Origin: CAWEDP01 sp963807925
Lineage (GTDB): Bacteria > Acidobacteriota > Vicinamibacteria > Vicinamibacterales > CAVVIG01
Assembly (NCBI GenBank): GCA_963807925.1
Contig: CAWEDP010000002.1
Location: forward strand, 496,001-560,000
Direction of reading: 5' to 3'
DNA length: 64,000 nt
In this document: one piece after another, positions 46,395 to 55,624 of the stretch
Layout of the letters: each line of letters starts with the position of its first letter
How positions within the stretch are numbered: the first letter of the stretch is position 1
Notes under the pieces: generated by a model
What the model was told of the DNA's origin: nothing
Seen by the model: only the letters and a program-made list of their open reading frames with translations
The model's database searches: none
Translations under genes and position numbers: made by a program

Positions 46395-48134
46395 ATGCTG
46401 AGAGCGACCGTCTACATCGTGGCGTGCAGCGCGAAGAACCGGACGAGAGTGCGGCTGCGCCGGCTCCGCGAGCCGCGCTATCTCATTGGTGCCATCGCGG
46501 GCGCGTCTTACGTTGGCCTCACCTTCTTCGCCCGGGCGCGTCGTGCGGGGGCAGCCTCGGCGCAGCGTGGACGGTCGCCGGTGTCGGTGACGCCCGCGAC
46601 ACTGCTGGCGGCGCGAAGCGGCATCCTCGAGCTGGCGGGCGCCGTGCTCCTCGTGGGCGCCGCGCTCGCATGGCTGATACCCACCGAAAGCGGCCTGCTC
46701 GACTTCAGTCCCGCCGAGATCGATCTGCTGTTCCCCTCGCCGGTCTCGCGTCGCCAGCTGATGATCCACCGGCTGATGCGGTCGCAGCTGCCGCTGGTGT
46801 TCGGCGCGGTGGCGTCCGCGATCCTCGTGCCGTTCGACCTGGCGACCCGGGTGCGCGTTGGTGCGGGAATGTTCGTGATGCTCCTGGCCGCTCGCGTCTA
46901 CTTCGCGGGCGTGACGCTCGCACGGGCCCGCCTGAACACGCCGGCGTCGCGGGCGCGGTGGGCGGCGTGGACGCCGCTCGCGCTGATTCTGATCGCGGCG
47001 GGCGTCGTCGGCGCGTCGGCGCTCGCCGCTGCCGTGTCGAGCGGTTCGCAGAGCCTTCGGACCAGCCTGGCGGCGGCGGCCAGAGCGATGGGGAGCGGGG
47101 CGTCGGCGGTCATCCTCGCTCCGTTCGTGGCGCTGCTGAGGCCGCTCTTCGCAGAATCGAGTGCGGAAGTCGCGGTCAGCCTCTCGCTCGCGGTCGGGGT
47201 GGTGGGCGCTCTGGTGATCTGGCTGCTTCGCAGCGACGAGACGTTTCAGGAGGTCGCCGAGCGCCTCGAGACGACGAGAACCGCCCGCGGGCTGTCCGCG
47301 CGGGTGCCGCGATCCAAATCGGTGGCCTGGCCGCTGTCCCTGACGGGCCGGACCGAGACGGTGTTCTTCTGGAAGAACGCCATGCAGACGCTGCGGGGGA
47401 CGAACCTCGCGCGGGTGCTGCCGTTTCTGATACCGGTGGTCGTGCTGACGGTCGCGGGCACCACGGCGGGGCTGTCGCAGGCCGGCGCTCGCGGTCCCGC
47501 CGCGGCGCTCGCCACCGGTGCGCTCGGCGTGGCGGGATTCTTCGTCCTGCTGGGGCCGCAGGTGATGCGGAGCGATCTGCGCGGAGACCTGCCGCACCTC
47601 GATCTGCTGAAGACGTGGCCGCTCGAGCCCGCGGCCGTGATACGGGGCGAACTGGTGTGGCCGAGCGTCCTGCTCACCTTGTGCTCGTGGATGGCGCTGG
47701 CATGTGCGGCCGTCTTCTCGGCGGCGGCGTTTCCGATGGTGCCGGCGGTGTACCGGCTCTCGCTCGCCGTGGCCGGCATGCTGCTCATCCCGGCCTTCAT
47801 CACCGCGCAATTCACCATTCAAACGGCGGCGGTGGTGCTGTTTCCCGCCTGGGTCCCGACCGGCGCGCAGCGGCCGCGAGGGCTCGACGCACTCGGACAG
47901 CGCCTGATCCTCCTCGGGGGCGTCATCCTCGGCGTCGTCGTCCTGGTTGGCCCCGGCGCCATTGCCGGCGGGATCGTCACTCTGGTCCTCTTCCCGCTGA
48001 TTGGAGCGGTCGCCGTCATTCCCGCGTCACTCGTCTGCCTGGCGGTCTCCGCGATCGTGATCTCAATCGTGACCGAGGTGCTCGGCGCCGCGTTCGACCG
48101 GATGGATCTCGCGCAGATCGAGAAAGCGGAATGA
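46395..48134 (+). CDS. Putative ABC exporter membrane protein
   Basis: This 579-residue polytopic membrane protein has about 12 or more hydrophobic segments. It begins LRATVYIVACSAKNRTRVRLRRLREPRYLIG, and FSPAEIDLLFPSPVSRRQL near residue 110 is typical of the putative ABC exporter family. A second related half begins near residue 310 (FFWKNAMQTLRGTNLARV). It is presumably the permease for the preceding ATPase. A GTG at 46386 is an alternative start nine bases upstream. The transported substrate is not known. Confidence 0.82.
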   Translation: MLRATVYIVACSAKNRTRVRLRRLREPRYLIGAIAGASYVGLTFFARARRAGAASAQRGRSPVSVTPATLLAARSGILELAGAVLLVGAALAWLIPTESGLLDFSPAEIDLLFPSPVSRRQLMIHRLMRSQLPLVFGAVASAILVPFDLATRVRVGAGMFVMLLAARVYFAGVTLARARLNTPASRARWAAWTPLALILIAAGVVGASALAAAVSSGSQSLRTSLAAAARAMGSGASAVILAPFVALLRPLFAESSAEVAVSLSLAVGVVGALVIWLLRSDETFQEVAERLETTRTARGLSARVPRSKSVAWPLSLTGRTETVFFWKNAMQTLRGTNLARVLPFLIPVVVLTVAGTTAGLSQAGARGPAAALATGALGVAGFFVLLGPQVMRSDLRGDLPHLDLLKTWPLEPAAVIRGELVWPSVLLTLCSWMALACAAVFSAAAFPMVPAVYRLSLAVAGMLLIPAFITAQFTIQTAAVVLFPAWVPTGAQRPRGLDALGQRLILLGGVILGVVVLVGPGAIAGGIVTLVLFPLIGAVAVIPASLVCLAVSAIVISIVTEVLGAAFDRMDLAQIEKAE

Positions 48135-48141
48135 CCGAGGG

Positions 48142-48894
48142 CTATCGACCCACGATTTCGTAAGTGCCGGCGGCGGGTCGGCGATCGCTCAGCTTGACGA
48201 TTTCCCGGCCATCGACGAGCTCGATAGTCTTGTAGATGGGCCGCGACCTGGCAACCGGAGCTGTCGCGGGCGCGAGATCGTTGATCCTCGATACGTAATC
48301 GCGCGTTTCAGGGAATGGCGGGATCGTCTGCCCGTGCCGGTCCACCGCGCCGGGGCCCGCGTTGTACGCGGCCAGCGCGAGGCGTTCGTCGTTGCCATAC
48401 CGATCGAGCAGTTGCCGCAGGTACGCGACGCCGGCGCGCACGTTCTCGGCCGGATCGAACGGGTTGCGGACGCCGAACTGCTCGATCGTCGCCGGCATCA
48501 GCTGCATCAGGCCGAGCGCGCCCTTCGAGGACCGCGCGTACGGATTGAAGGCCGATTCCACCTGGACGACGGCCCGCGCCAGGTCGGCGCGGATGTCGTT
48601 CCGCCGGGCGTGCTCGGCGATCAGGTCGTCGTACTCGTGGCCGCGGGAGGACGGGGCAGGCCGTGTCGTGCGGAACGAGTCGGCCTGCGGCACGGCGTAC
48701 GTCCGCTCGACTGCGCCGCCCGGCCGGTTCGACAGCACCAGATGACCCTGCGCGTCACGCCACGAGAAAATCTGCGCACGAACCGGCGAGGCGACGAGCA
48801 GACACAGCACCGCGACGACGAGAGGCAGGCGCGCGCTCGGCGCGTGAACGGCCCGCCGCAGGCAGATCGAGGTCAGCACGGTCCGGAAGCTCAC
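48142..48894 (-). CDS. Lytic transglycosylase with SLT domain
   Basis: This 250-residue secreted enzyme is expected to cleave peptidoglycan between MurNAc and GlcNAc. A signal peptide (about 1-36, ending ASPVRA) is followed by a short DUF4124-like segment (IFSWRDAQGHLVLSN). The SLT domain has the catalytic Glu in VQVESAFNPYARSSKGALGLMQLMP and AYNAGPGAVDRHG. I chose the GTG at 48894 because the signal peptide begins there. The frame runs on upstream into an unrelated pseudogene, which is coincidence. It converges with the ABC permease, seven bases apart. Confidence 0.88.
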   Translation of the reverse strand: MSFRTVLTSICLRRAVHAPSARLPLVVAVLCLLVASPVRAQIFSWRDAQGHLVLSNRPGGAVERTYAVPQADSFRTTRPAPSSRGHEYDDLIAEHARRNDIRADLARAVVQVESAFNPYARSSKGALGLMQLMPATIEQFGVRNPFDPAENVRAGVAYLRQLLDRYGNDERLALAAYNAGPGAVDRHGQTIPPFPETRDYVSRINDLAPATAPVARSRPIYKTIELVDGREIVKLSDRRPAAGTYEIVGR

Positions 48895-48928
48895 CAGTCT
48901 AGCGTATCGGCGGGAGACGCGTTCACGG

Positions 48929-49140
48929 TTAGGGCGCCGTCCCGAAGGCCTCCATCTCGGCGAGTTGCCGCTGCAGAAAGCGCCGCTCGGGATCCTGGCG
49001 GACGCCCTCGCGCGGCCACTGCTCCACGGCCGCTGCGAAGGCGTCGTGCATCGACTCCTCGGCCAGGTCGAAGTCGCCCAGCAGACGAATGAGGGAGGCC
49101 AGGACGTGGCGCGAATCGCTGCGGTAGACCGCCTCGACGC
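48929..49140 (-). pseudogene. ECF42-type sigma factor remnant with a large internal deletion
   Basis: Read on the minus strand, VEAVYRSDSRHVLASLIRLL and FDLAEESMHDAFAAAVEQWPREG are sigma region 2 of an ECF sigma factor. The sequence then jumps directly to DPERRFLQRQLAEM, which resembles the extreme C-terminus of ECF42 proteins (normally about 400 residues long). The middle of the gene, including regions 3 and 4, is gone. It abuts a broken DGPF gene, its usual genomic partner. The identification is by motif recognition only. Confidence 0.7.
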
Positions 49141-49391
49141 CACCTGAATGGCGTCGTTCAGGTCGCGCGCCTCGATGAGATGGAAGCCGCCGAGCTGCTC
49201 CTTGGTCTCGGCGAACGGGCCGTCGGTCGTTGACAGCTTCCCGTTCCGGACACGAACGGTCGTGGCGGTCGCCACCGGCTTGAGCGCCTCGCCGCCGACG
49301 TAATGGCCGCGCCCATGAACGCCTCCGCGTCGCTCTTGGACATGCCGGCCATCTTCTGTTCCTCGTCATAGATCAGGCACAGGTACTTCGT
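49141..49391 (-). pseudogene. DGPF/YCII-related protein remnant (no start, deleted, frameshifted)
   Basis: The minus strand reads KYLCLIYDEEQKMAGMSKSDAEAFMG, the normal start of DGPF (YCII-like) proteins, but the expected initiator is ACG at 49391-49389. After FMG about 15 codons are missing and the frame shifts, resuming as HYVGGEALKPV, then STTDGPFAETKEQLGGFHLIEARDLNDAIQVAS. The C-terminus is cut off at the sigma fragment. DGPF proteins are usually encoded beside ECF42 sigma factors, so both genes decayed together. Confidence 0.75.
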
Positions 49392-49483
49392 GAAGCCTCC
49401 TGGACGGCGGCGGGATTCGCCGCGCGCGTTTGATAGTCGCTTCGCGAGCCGGAATTCGACATCCGCCCGTCACACGGTTACGG

Positions 49484-49489
49484 TAACAT
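49484..49489 (+). promoter_or_regulatory. Possible -10 box immediately before the GH13 gene
   Basis: TAACAT ends five bases before the ATG at 49495, a spacing that would start the transcript at or near the A of the ATG. No clear -35 is seen. The adjacent GTTAC-G-GTAAC is a small palindrome. Confidence 0.25.
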
Positions 49490-49494
49490 CCGGC

Positions 49495-51207
49495 ATGGCC
49501 GACCCGACCTCCATCGCCGACCTCGACCTCACGCCGATTCCCGGCAAGCGGTACTTCAGCATCGATCGCGAATGGCGCGAGGAGTTCATCTATTTCCTGC
49601 TCGTCGACCGGTTCCACGACGACCTGCCGCGTCCGGTCGCCGGCGGCAGCGGCCGCGCGGCCGGCATCACGGCGCCGAACACGTTCTACGGCGGCAATCT
49701 TCGCGGGATCAGGCGGAATCTCGATTACATCGCCGGCCTCGGCTGCACGGCCATCTGGCTCTCGCCGGTGTTCGAGAACAACGCCAGCGCGTATCACGGG
49801 TACGACATCGCCAACTACCTGCGGATCGATCCGCACTTCGGGACCAAGCAGGACCTGATCGATCTCGTCGACGCCGCGCACCACTACAAGCGGAACGGTC
49901 AGGATCACCCGCTTCGCGTCATCCTCGACGTCGTCATCAACCATTCGGGCGACAACTGGTTCTACCAGGGCGGCTTCCAATACTTCTACTTCGACAACCA
50001 GCAGTTTGCGTTCGGCGGGTTCCGCCGCGGCGATCGGCCCGTCCCGACCGAGCTTCGAAACGCGGACTGGTATCACCGTCGCGGCGAGATGCGCGATTTC
50101 GATCGGGCCCCCGAGAACCAGTTCGGCGACATCTCCGGGCTGAAGGACTACGCAAACGACGACAACGCCATCGGGTCGGCCGTCGTCAACACGCTGATCA
50201 GCGCGCACTGCTATTGGCTGCGCGAGGCGGACGTCGACGGGTTCCGCGTGGACGCGGTCAAGCACATGGGCGACGTCGCCTGTGCCTGGTTCTGCTCCAA
50301 CATCCGCGAGTACGCCTACACGCTGGGCAAGCGCGGCTTCTTCCTGTTCGGCGAGGTGGCGACGCCCGCCGACGACATCTACAACCGCTACATCGGACCG
50401 AACACCTCGCAGGAGGACGGCGGCGACACCGTGTTCTTCGGACTGGACTCGGTGCTCGACTTCCGGCTGGCGGAGGGCGTTTTCGGCGACGAGAACAACG
50501 CGCCGCTGCGGGACGTCCTCAAGGGCTTCAAGGGGCCGCAGACGCTGGTCAACCGCCTCGACGCCCAGCGCGATCGCGCGTTGAACCGGGGGGAGATCGG
50601 CCGGTATCTCGTCACGTTCGTCGACAACCACGACTCGTTCTGGCAGCCGGGCGGCCGCTTCGCGAACGGCGCGACCGACGATCAGGTGATTGGCGCGGCC
50701 GGCTTCCTGCTCTGCGCGCTCGGGACGCCCTGCCTCTACTACGGCACCGAGCAGGGCTTCTCCGGCCAGGGGGGCGACAACGAGATGCGGGAGGCCATGT
50801 TCGACGCCGCGGCCGGCGGCGGCAGCCTGCTCAACGCCGGCTGCCGCATCTACCAGGAAATCGCGAAGATTGCCGAGATCATGCGGAGCGAGCAGCCGCT
50901 GCGCTTCGGTCGCATGTATTACCGCCAGATTTCGGGCGACGGCGTCACCTTCGGGCCGCCGTTCGGGTTCACCTACACGCTGGCGTTCTCGCGGCTGCTG
51001 TACCCGCGGGAAGTCCTCGCCGCCTACAACGTCTCGGGCGGCCCGCGCAACGACCGTGTCATCGTCGATGCCACGCTCCACCCGGATGGAAGCGAGATGA
51101 AGTACCTGTACGGAGGGACCGGGACGGTACCGGTGCGGACAGCGGCTTCCGGCGCGCGGTTCGTTCAGCTCCCGCTCGCTCCGCATCAATTCGCAATCCT
51201 GGCGTAG
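49495..51207 (+). CDS. GH13 alpha-amylase family glycoside hydrolase, cytosolic
   Basis: This 570-residue TIM-barrel enzyme has the GH13 catalytic triad: nucleophile Asp253 in DGFRVDAV, acid/base Glu287 in FGEVATP and Asp380 in DNHDS. The first conserved region is DVVINHSG. There is no signal peptide, so it acts in the cytosol on alpha-glucans or oligosaccharides; exact specificity is not evident. The ATG at 49495 begins the conserved protein; the frame is open 35 codons earlier through the neighbouring pseudogene without similarity. No other glycogen genes lie nearby. Confidence 0.9.
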   Translation: MADPTSIADLDLTPIPGKRYFSIDREWREEFIYFLLVDRFHDDLPRPVAGGSGRAAGITAPNTFYGGNLRGIRRNLDYIAGLGCTAIWLSPVFENNASAYHGYDIANYLRIDPHFGTKQDLIDLVDAAHHYKRNGQDHPLRVILDVVINHSGDNWFYQGGFQYFYFDNQQFAFGGFRRGDRPVPTELRNADWYHRRGEMRDFDRAPENQFGDISGLKDYANDDNAIGSAVVNTLISAHCYWLREADVDGFRVDAVKHMGDVACAWFCSNIREYAYTLGKRGFFLFGEVATPADDIYNRYIGPNTSQEDGGDTVFFGLDSVLDFRLAEGVFGDENNAPLRDVLKGFKGPQTLVNRLDAQRDRALNRGEIGRYLVTFVDNHDSFWQPGGRFANGATDDQVIGAAGFLLCALGTPCLYYGTEQGFSGQGGDNEMREAMFDAAAGGGSLLNAGCRIYQEIAKIAEIMRSEQPLRFGRMYYRQISGDGVTFGPPFGFTYTLAFSRLLYPREVLAAYNVSGGPRNDRVIVDATLHPDGSEMKYLYGGTGTVPVRTAASGARFVQLPLAPHQFAILA

Positions 51208-51222
51208 GCCGGACGCGGAGGT

Positions 51223-53874
51223 TCAGGGGCCGGGCGTGGCCGCGAGCAGGCGCTCGACGACCTCCCCAGTGGCGTGGAGCATCTCGTCGATCTTGTCGGG
51301 CTGCCTGCCGCCGGCTTCGGCGAAATCGGGACGGCCGCCGCCGCCGCCGCCGACGATCGGCGCAATCTCCTTCACGATCTGTCCCGCCTTGACGCGCGGC
51401 GTCAGATCGGGTGTCACGGCGACGACGATCTGCACTCGGCCGGCGTTTTCCGACGCGATCACGACGACGCCGCTCGCCACTTTCGCCTTCAGCGAATCGG
51501 CGAGCTGCCGCAGGGCGTCCTTGTCGAGGTCGGTCACCTTGCGGCGCGCCAGACGGACGCCGGCCACCATGACCATGTCGTCGGCGGCGGTCGTCCCCCC
51601 GCCTAGGGCGAGCCGCGTCTTGAGCTGCGTGACCTCGCGCGACAGCCGCTTGGCGTCCGACTGCAGCTTGTCGATCGCTTCGGTCGTCTGGTCGGGGTTC
51701 ACGTGCAGCGCCGCCACGGTCTGCGCGAACAGCGAGCGCAGACTCTGCACGTGCTCGATCGCGCCGGCGCCGGTCAGCGCTTCGATCCGGCGCACGCCGG
51801 CGGCCACGCCGCTTTCGCCCACGATGAGGAACAGGCCGATGTCGCCGGTGGCGCCGACGTGCGTGCCGCCGCACAGCTCCATGCTGAACCCTGGAACGCT
51901 GACGACGCGGACGCGGTCGCCGTACTTCTCGCCGAACAGCGCCATCGCGCCCGCCTCGATCGCCTCGTGCGTGGACCGCACCTCGGTCTGGACCGGCGTG
52001 TTGCGTCGAATCTGCTCGTTGACGATCCGCTCGATCCGCAGCTGCTCGTCGGGAGTGACCGGCTGGAACTGGACGAAATCGAAGCGCAGCCGATCCGGCG
52101 CCACGAGCGAGCCGGCCTGCTTTACGTGCCCTCCGAGCACCTGGCGGAGCGCCGCGTGCAGGAGGTGCGTCGCCGTGTGATTCCGGCGGGTCGCGTTCCG
52201 CACGTCGGCGGCCACCTCGGCGGTCACGATGTCGCGAAGACGCAGGGTGCCGCTCACCACGTGTACGCGATGCGCGCGGGGCAGCCCCGGACCGATGCGC
52301 GCCAGGCCGGCGACGTCCGCCGTCGCGCCGGTCGCCTCGTTGACGATGCGGCCCGTGTCCGACACCTGGCCGCCGGCCTCGAGGTAGAACGGCGTTCGTG
52401 CGAGGGCCACGAAGCCGTGCTCGTCGCGCCCGAGCGCCTCGACCTTCTGCCGCCGGTCGTCGAAGAGTCCCACAATCGGCACGCCCGCGAGTCGAGTCGC
52501 CGTGTACCCCTCGAACTGGTCGCCCACCGCGGTCAGCGAGTCGTCGTCCCCGAGCGCGAATTCGTCGCCCTTGCGGCCGCCGAAGGCGCTGTTCGCCCGC
52601 GCCTTGTCGCGCTGGCCCTCCATGGCGCGCTCGAAGCCGACCTGATCGACGCGAACGTCCTGCGTTGCCGCGGTGTCCTGGATGAAGTCGAACGGCAGCC
52701 CGAACGTGTCGTACAGCCGGAACGCCGTCTCGCCCGACAGCGTGCGGCCCGACGACTCGAGCGCCCTCTCGATTTCGCCCTCCAGCCGCGGGAGGCCGTC
52801 GGCGAGCACGGCGTCGAACCGGCGCTCCTCGGACGCGATCGTCTTCTCGATCGTGTCGCGGTGCAGACGCAGTTCCGGATACGCGTCGCCCATCTCGCGA
52901 TCCAGCACCGCGACGAGGCGATGCAGGAACGGCTCGGTCAGCCCGAGATGCCGGCCGTGGCGCATGGCCCGACGCATGATCTTGCGCAGGACGTAGCCGC
53001 GGAACTCATTGGACGGGATCACGCCGTCGGCGATGAGGAAGCTCGTCGCGCGGAGGTGATCGGCGACGACACGCATCGACACGTCGCCGGCGCTGCCCGA
53101 TCGCGCGTAGGCTCGTCCGGCCAGGCGTCCGATCTCCTCGAGGATCGGCACGAAGAGGTCGGTGTCGTAGTTGGACTCCTTCCCCTGGAGGACGGCCGTC
53201 ACGCGCTCGAGCCCCATTCCGGTGTCGATGGACGGCGCCGGCAGCGGCGACATCGTGCCGTCGGCGCCGCGCTCGAACTCCATGAACACGTTGTTCCAGA
53301 TCTCGATTTCCGGATCGCCGCCCGGTCCGCGGACGTAATAGATCTCCGAGGAGCGGCCGCACGGGCCGGTGTCGCCCATCTGCCAGAAGTTGTCGTCGAG
53401 GCCGAACTCGAGAATCCGGTCGGCCGGCACGTACCGCTTCCAGATCGCGTACGCCTCGTCGTCGCGCGGAACTCCGGGGCCGCCCTTGAAGATCGACGGC
53501 ATCAACCGGTCCGGCGGGAGCCTCCAGACGCCGGTCAGGAGCTCCCAGGCGAAGCCGATCGCGTCCTGCTTGAAGTAGTCGCCGAAGGAGAAGTTCCCGA
53601 GCATCTCGAAGAACGTGTGATGGCGGAGCGACGGCCCGACGTTGTCGAGGTCGTTGTGCTTGCCGCTCACGCGCATGCATTTCTGCGACGTCGTCGCCCG
53701 CGTGTAGTCGCGGCGCTCGCGGCCGAGCAAGACGTCCTTGAACTGGTTCATGCCGGCATTGGTGAAGAGCAGCGTGGGATCGTCGCCAGGAACCAGCGGC
53801 GCGCTGGCGACGATGCGGTGGCCGTTCTGCTCGAAGTACCGGAGAAACGAAGCGCGAATCTCGCTGGAGGTCAT
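51223..53874 (-). CDS. alaS: Alanine--tRNA ligase
   Basis: This 883-residue enzyme charges tRNA-Ala and edits mischarged Ser/Gly. The class II core begins with IRASFLRYFEQNGH, and TNAGMNQFKDVLLG is typical. The editing-domain zinc ligands are in HTATHLLH (about 563) and CGGTHVGATGD (about 665), and the C-terminal DHHA1 domain with its GGGGGGRPDFAEAGG run is complete. Length is standard. On this strand it would normally follow recX, but two plus-strand genes lie between. Confidence 0.97.
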   Translation of the reverse strand: MTSSEIRASFLRYFEQNGHRIVASAPLVPGDDPTLLFTNAGMNQFKDVLLGRERRDYTRATTSQKCMRVSGKHNDLDNVGPSLRHHTFFEMLGNFSFGDYFKQDAIGFAWELLTGVWRLPPDRLMPSIFKGGPGVPRDDEAYAIWKRYVPADRILEFGLDDNFWQMGDTGPCGRSSEIYYVRGPGGDPEIEIWNNVFMEFERGADGTMSPLPAPSIDTGMGLERVTAVLQGKESNYDTDLFVPILEEIGRLAGRAYARSGSAGDVSMRVVADHLRATSFLIADGVIPSNEFRGYVLRKIMRRAMRHGRHLGLTEPFLHRLVAVLDREMGDAYPELRLHRDTIEKTIASEERRFDAVLADGLPRLEGEIERALESSGRTLSGETAFRLYDTFGLPFDFIQDTAATQDVRVDQVGFERAMEGQRDKARANSAFGGRKGDEFALGDDDSLTAVGDQFEGYTATRLAGVPIVGLFDDRRQKVEALGRDEHGFVALARTPFYLEAGGQVSDTGRIVNEATGATADVAGLARIGPGLPRAHRVHVVSGTLRLRDIVTAEVAADVRNATRRNHTATHLLHAALRQVLGGHVKQAGSLVAPDRLRFDFVQFQPVTPDEQLRIERIVNEQIRRNTPVQTEVRSTHEAIEAGAMALFGEKYGDRVRVVSVPGFSMELCGGTHVGATGDIGLFLIVGESGVAAGVRRIEALTGAGAIEHVQSLRSLFAQTVAALHVNPDQTTEAIDKLQSDAKRLSREVTQLKTRLALGGGTTAADDMVMVAGVRLARRKVTDLDKDALRQLADSLKAKVASGVVVIASENAGRVQIVVAVTPDLTPRVKAGQIVKEIAPIVGGGGGGRPDFAEAGGRQPDKIDEMLHATGEVVERLLAATPGP

Positions 53875-53889
53875 CCGTCTTCATTGAAC

Positions 53890-53915
53890 CACAAAGGGCG
53901 CGAGGGCCACAAAGA
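53890..53915. repeat. Short direct repeat CCACAAAG x2 upstream of alaS
   Basis: CCACAAAG occurs at 53890-53897 and again at 53908-53915, within a purine-rich GGGCGCGAGGG context just outside the alaS start. Related intergenic ACCACAAAGG-type strings are familiar from several GC-rich phyla, but their nature is unknown to me. Confidence 0.4.
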
Positions 53916-53983
53916 CGCGGCTGCCGAGCGCCGAATCCACGCCGCGGCTTCGCCATCCCTGCAAGCGGCTCTCCGATTGGCAG

Positions 53984-54012
53984 TTGACGTGAAAGGCGCG
54001 GCCCCACAGAAT
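53984..54012 (+). promoter_or_regulatory. Sigma70-type promoter before the HXXEE gene
   Basis: TTGACG at 53984-53989 and CAGAAT at 54007-54012 are 17 bases apart. The predicted start near 54019 gives a leader of about 120 bases. The rest of the 53875-54139 gap holds no ORF that I can support. Confidence 0.4.
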
Positions 54013-54139
54013 GCCGGCGAACCGGGCCCTGTTGTAAAGCTGCCGTCGCAGGGAGGTGCCGTGCGCGCCTCACGGGGAAGGGAACCACTCTCTCGTACCG
54101 TCAGACGTCGGAAATCGCGGATGACCGCGATCTCACATC

Positions 54140-54610
54140 ATGGACAGCCTCGAGCGACTGAGCCCCGGGCTCGCCGCGTCGCGACACGCGAGGGCCTGGT
54201 TTCTGCTCGTCGGTGCGCTTGCCGTGCACGTCGCCGACGAAGCCTCGACCGGTTTCCTCGGGTTCTACAATCCGCTGGTGTTATCGATCCGATCGCGCGT
54301 TCCATGGTTTCCGATGCCAACCTTCACGTTCGGGACATGGCTGGCTGGTCTGGTGGCTTTGGTGCTGGTGCTCGTCGCTCTGGGCGGGCCCGTGCGCCGC
54401 GGGGCCCGCGGTACTCAGCTGGCCTCGTGGGCGCTGGTCGCCATCATGTTCCTGAACGGTCTCGGTCATTTGGGCGGCTCGTTGTACTTTGGGCAGTGGC
54501 TGCCGGGCACCACGTCCGCGCCACTGTTGCTTGCTTGCAGTGTGTGGTTGGGGCGGCGCAGCCTGGAGCGCTTGCGATTCGCCGCAGTGCGGTCCCGGCC
54601 TGGCGACTGA
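54140..54610 (+). CDS. HXXEE-type integral membrane protein
   Basis: This 156-residue protein has about four hydrophobic segments. It carries His30-x-x-Asp33-Glu34 (AVHVADEAS), close to the HXXEE signature, and the later NGLGHLGGSLYFGQWLPG, which matches the second conserved block of that family. The function of HXXEE proteins is unknown. It lies on the plus strand inside an otherwise minus-strand block, next to a methyltransferase, which suggests an inserted accessory pair. Confidence 0.72.
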   Translation: MDSLERLSPGLAASRHARAWFLLVGALAVHVADEASTGFLGFYNPLVLSIRSRVPWFPMPTFTFGTWLAGLVALVLVLVALGGPVRRGARGTQLASWALVAIMFLNGLGHLGGSLYFGQWLPGTTSAPLLLACSVWLGRRSLERLRFAAVRSRPGD

Positions 54611-54712
54611 AACCAACAGGCGAGCCGTGGCGGTGAACGCTTCGCCCGAGGCTCTTGCGCTCGACCCACCCTTCAGTTCGGGAACGTCGCGTAATGTCAG
54701 GAGACGCGCTGG

Positions 54713-55612
54713 ATGCGTAACGAGGGCCCGAGTCGGACTGCCATCGGGGTTGCGGTGCACCGGGCTGCGCACCAGCTCGTCGACATACCACCGGTGTTCG
54801 TCGATCCCTTCGCGCTTCGCATCGTCGGCCCCAAGGCCCGGACGGTGTTGGAGCGGAACCCGCGTCGCGTGGCGCGACAGCCGTTCGCATCGTATCTCCG
54901 CGCGGTGCTCGCCGTGCGCAGCCGTGTGGCAGAAGAGGCTCTCGCGGCGGCGGTCGGGCGCGGGGTGCGGCAGTACGTGGTATTGGGCGCGGGACTGGAC
55001 ACCTTCGCCCTGCGCAACTGCGACGCCTCGCTGCGGGTGTTCGAGGTCGATCATCCCAATACGCAACGCTGGAAGCGTCGCCGCCTCCAGGAGGAGCACC
55101 TCGGCGAGCCGCCGAATCTCACCTTCGTTCCCGTTGACTTCGAACACCAGGACCTGGAGACGGAGCTCCGCAAGGCCGGCCTGTCCCGGGACCGTTCGAC
55201 CTTCTTCTCCTGGCTCGGCGTGGTGCCCTACCTGAGAATCGACGCGATCTGGGCCACGCTGCGAGCCGTGGCCGCCTCTGTCGGCCGGGACGGTGGCGTG
55301 GCGTTCGATTTCATGTCCCGACCCCCCCGCAGGCACCTCCTCGGCCGCCTCATCCTCTGGTCGCGTGCACGGCGTGTTGCGCGCCTCGGGGAACCGTTCC
55401 AGTCCTTCCTGGAGCCGGCCGATCTTTCACGTCAGCTCCGGAGCATCGGCTTCGTGGACATCGCGGTGCTTGGACCGGCCGACCTGAACGATCGCTACCT
55501 GAGCCACCGGGCAGATCGGCTCCGCGTCGGCCGGGTGACGCACATGGCCGTCGCCGTGGGCGCGGGCGGTCCTGACGAAGCCGGACCGGGCCGGAATGTT
55601 CGGTCCGGCTGA
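54713..55612 (+). CDS. SAM-dependent methyltransferase, TIGR00027/LCM-like
   Basis: This 299-residue class I methyltransferase resembles the leucine carboxyl methyltransferase-like TIGR00027 group. RTAIGVAVHRAAHQLVD at the start, the SAM motif VVLGAGLDTFALR (about residues 89-101) and FEVDHPNTQRWKRRRL are characteristic. These proteins are often linked to polyketide or other secondary metabolism, but nothing of that kind is nearby. It pairs with the HXXEE gene and ends in a palindromic repeat. Confidence 0.85.
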   Translation: MRNEGPSRTAIGVAVHRAAHQLVDIPPVFVDPFALRIVGPKARTVLERNPRRVARQPFASYLRAVLAVRSRVAEEALAAAVGRGVRQYVVLGAGLDTFALRNCDASLRVFEVDHPNTQRWKRRRLQEEHLGEPPNLTFVPVDFEHQDLETELRKAGLSRDRSTFFSWLGVVPYLRIDAIWATLRAVAASVGRDGGVAFDFMSRPPRRHLLGRLILWSRARRVARLGEPFQSFLEPADLSRQLRSIGFVDIAVLGPADLNDRYLSHRADRLRVGRVTHMAVAVGAGGPDEAGPGRNVRSG

Positions 55613-55620
55613 AGCCGGAC
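55579..55620. repeat. REP-like overlapping palindromes after the methyltransferase
   Basis: AGCCGGACC at 55579-55587 pairs with GGTCCGGCT at 55602-55610. The latter also pairs with AGCCGGAC at 55613-55620, forming GTCCGGCT-GA-AGCCGGAC. The two hairpins exclude each other. GAAGCCGGAC occurs twice (55578-55587 and 55611-55620). It overlaps the gene's stop and could end transcription or be a REP-type element. Confidence 0.55.
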
Positions 55621-55624
55621 TCTA

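Noticed and set aside
48142..49275. One 377-codon gene joining a DGPF start to the lytic transglycosylase
   Set aside because: The middle part is out-of-frame sigma sequence; the transglycosylase has its own GTG and signal peptide at 48894, so the join is coincidental.
54611..54712. Possible integron attC site between the HXXEE and methyltransferase genes
   Set aside because: I could not find paired RYYYAAC/GTTRRRY core sites with matching arms; a GCGTAAC string alone is not enough.
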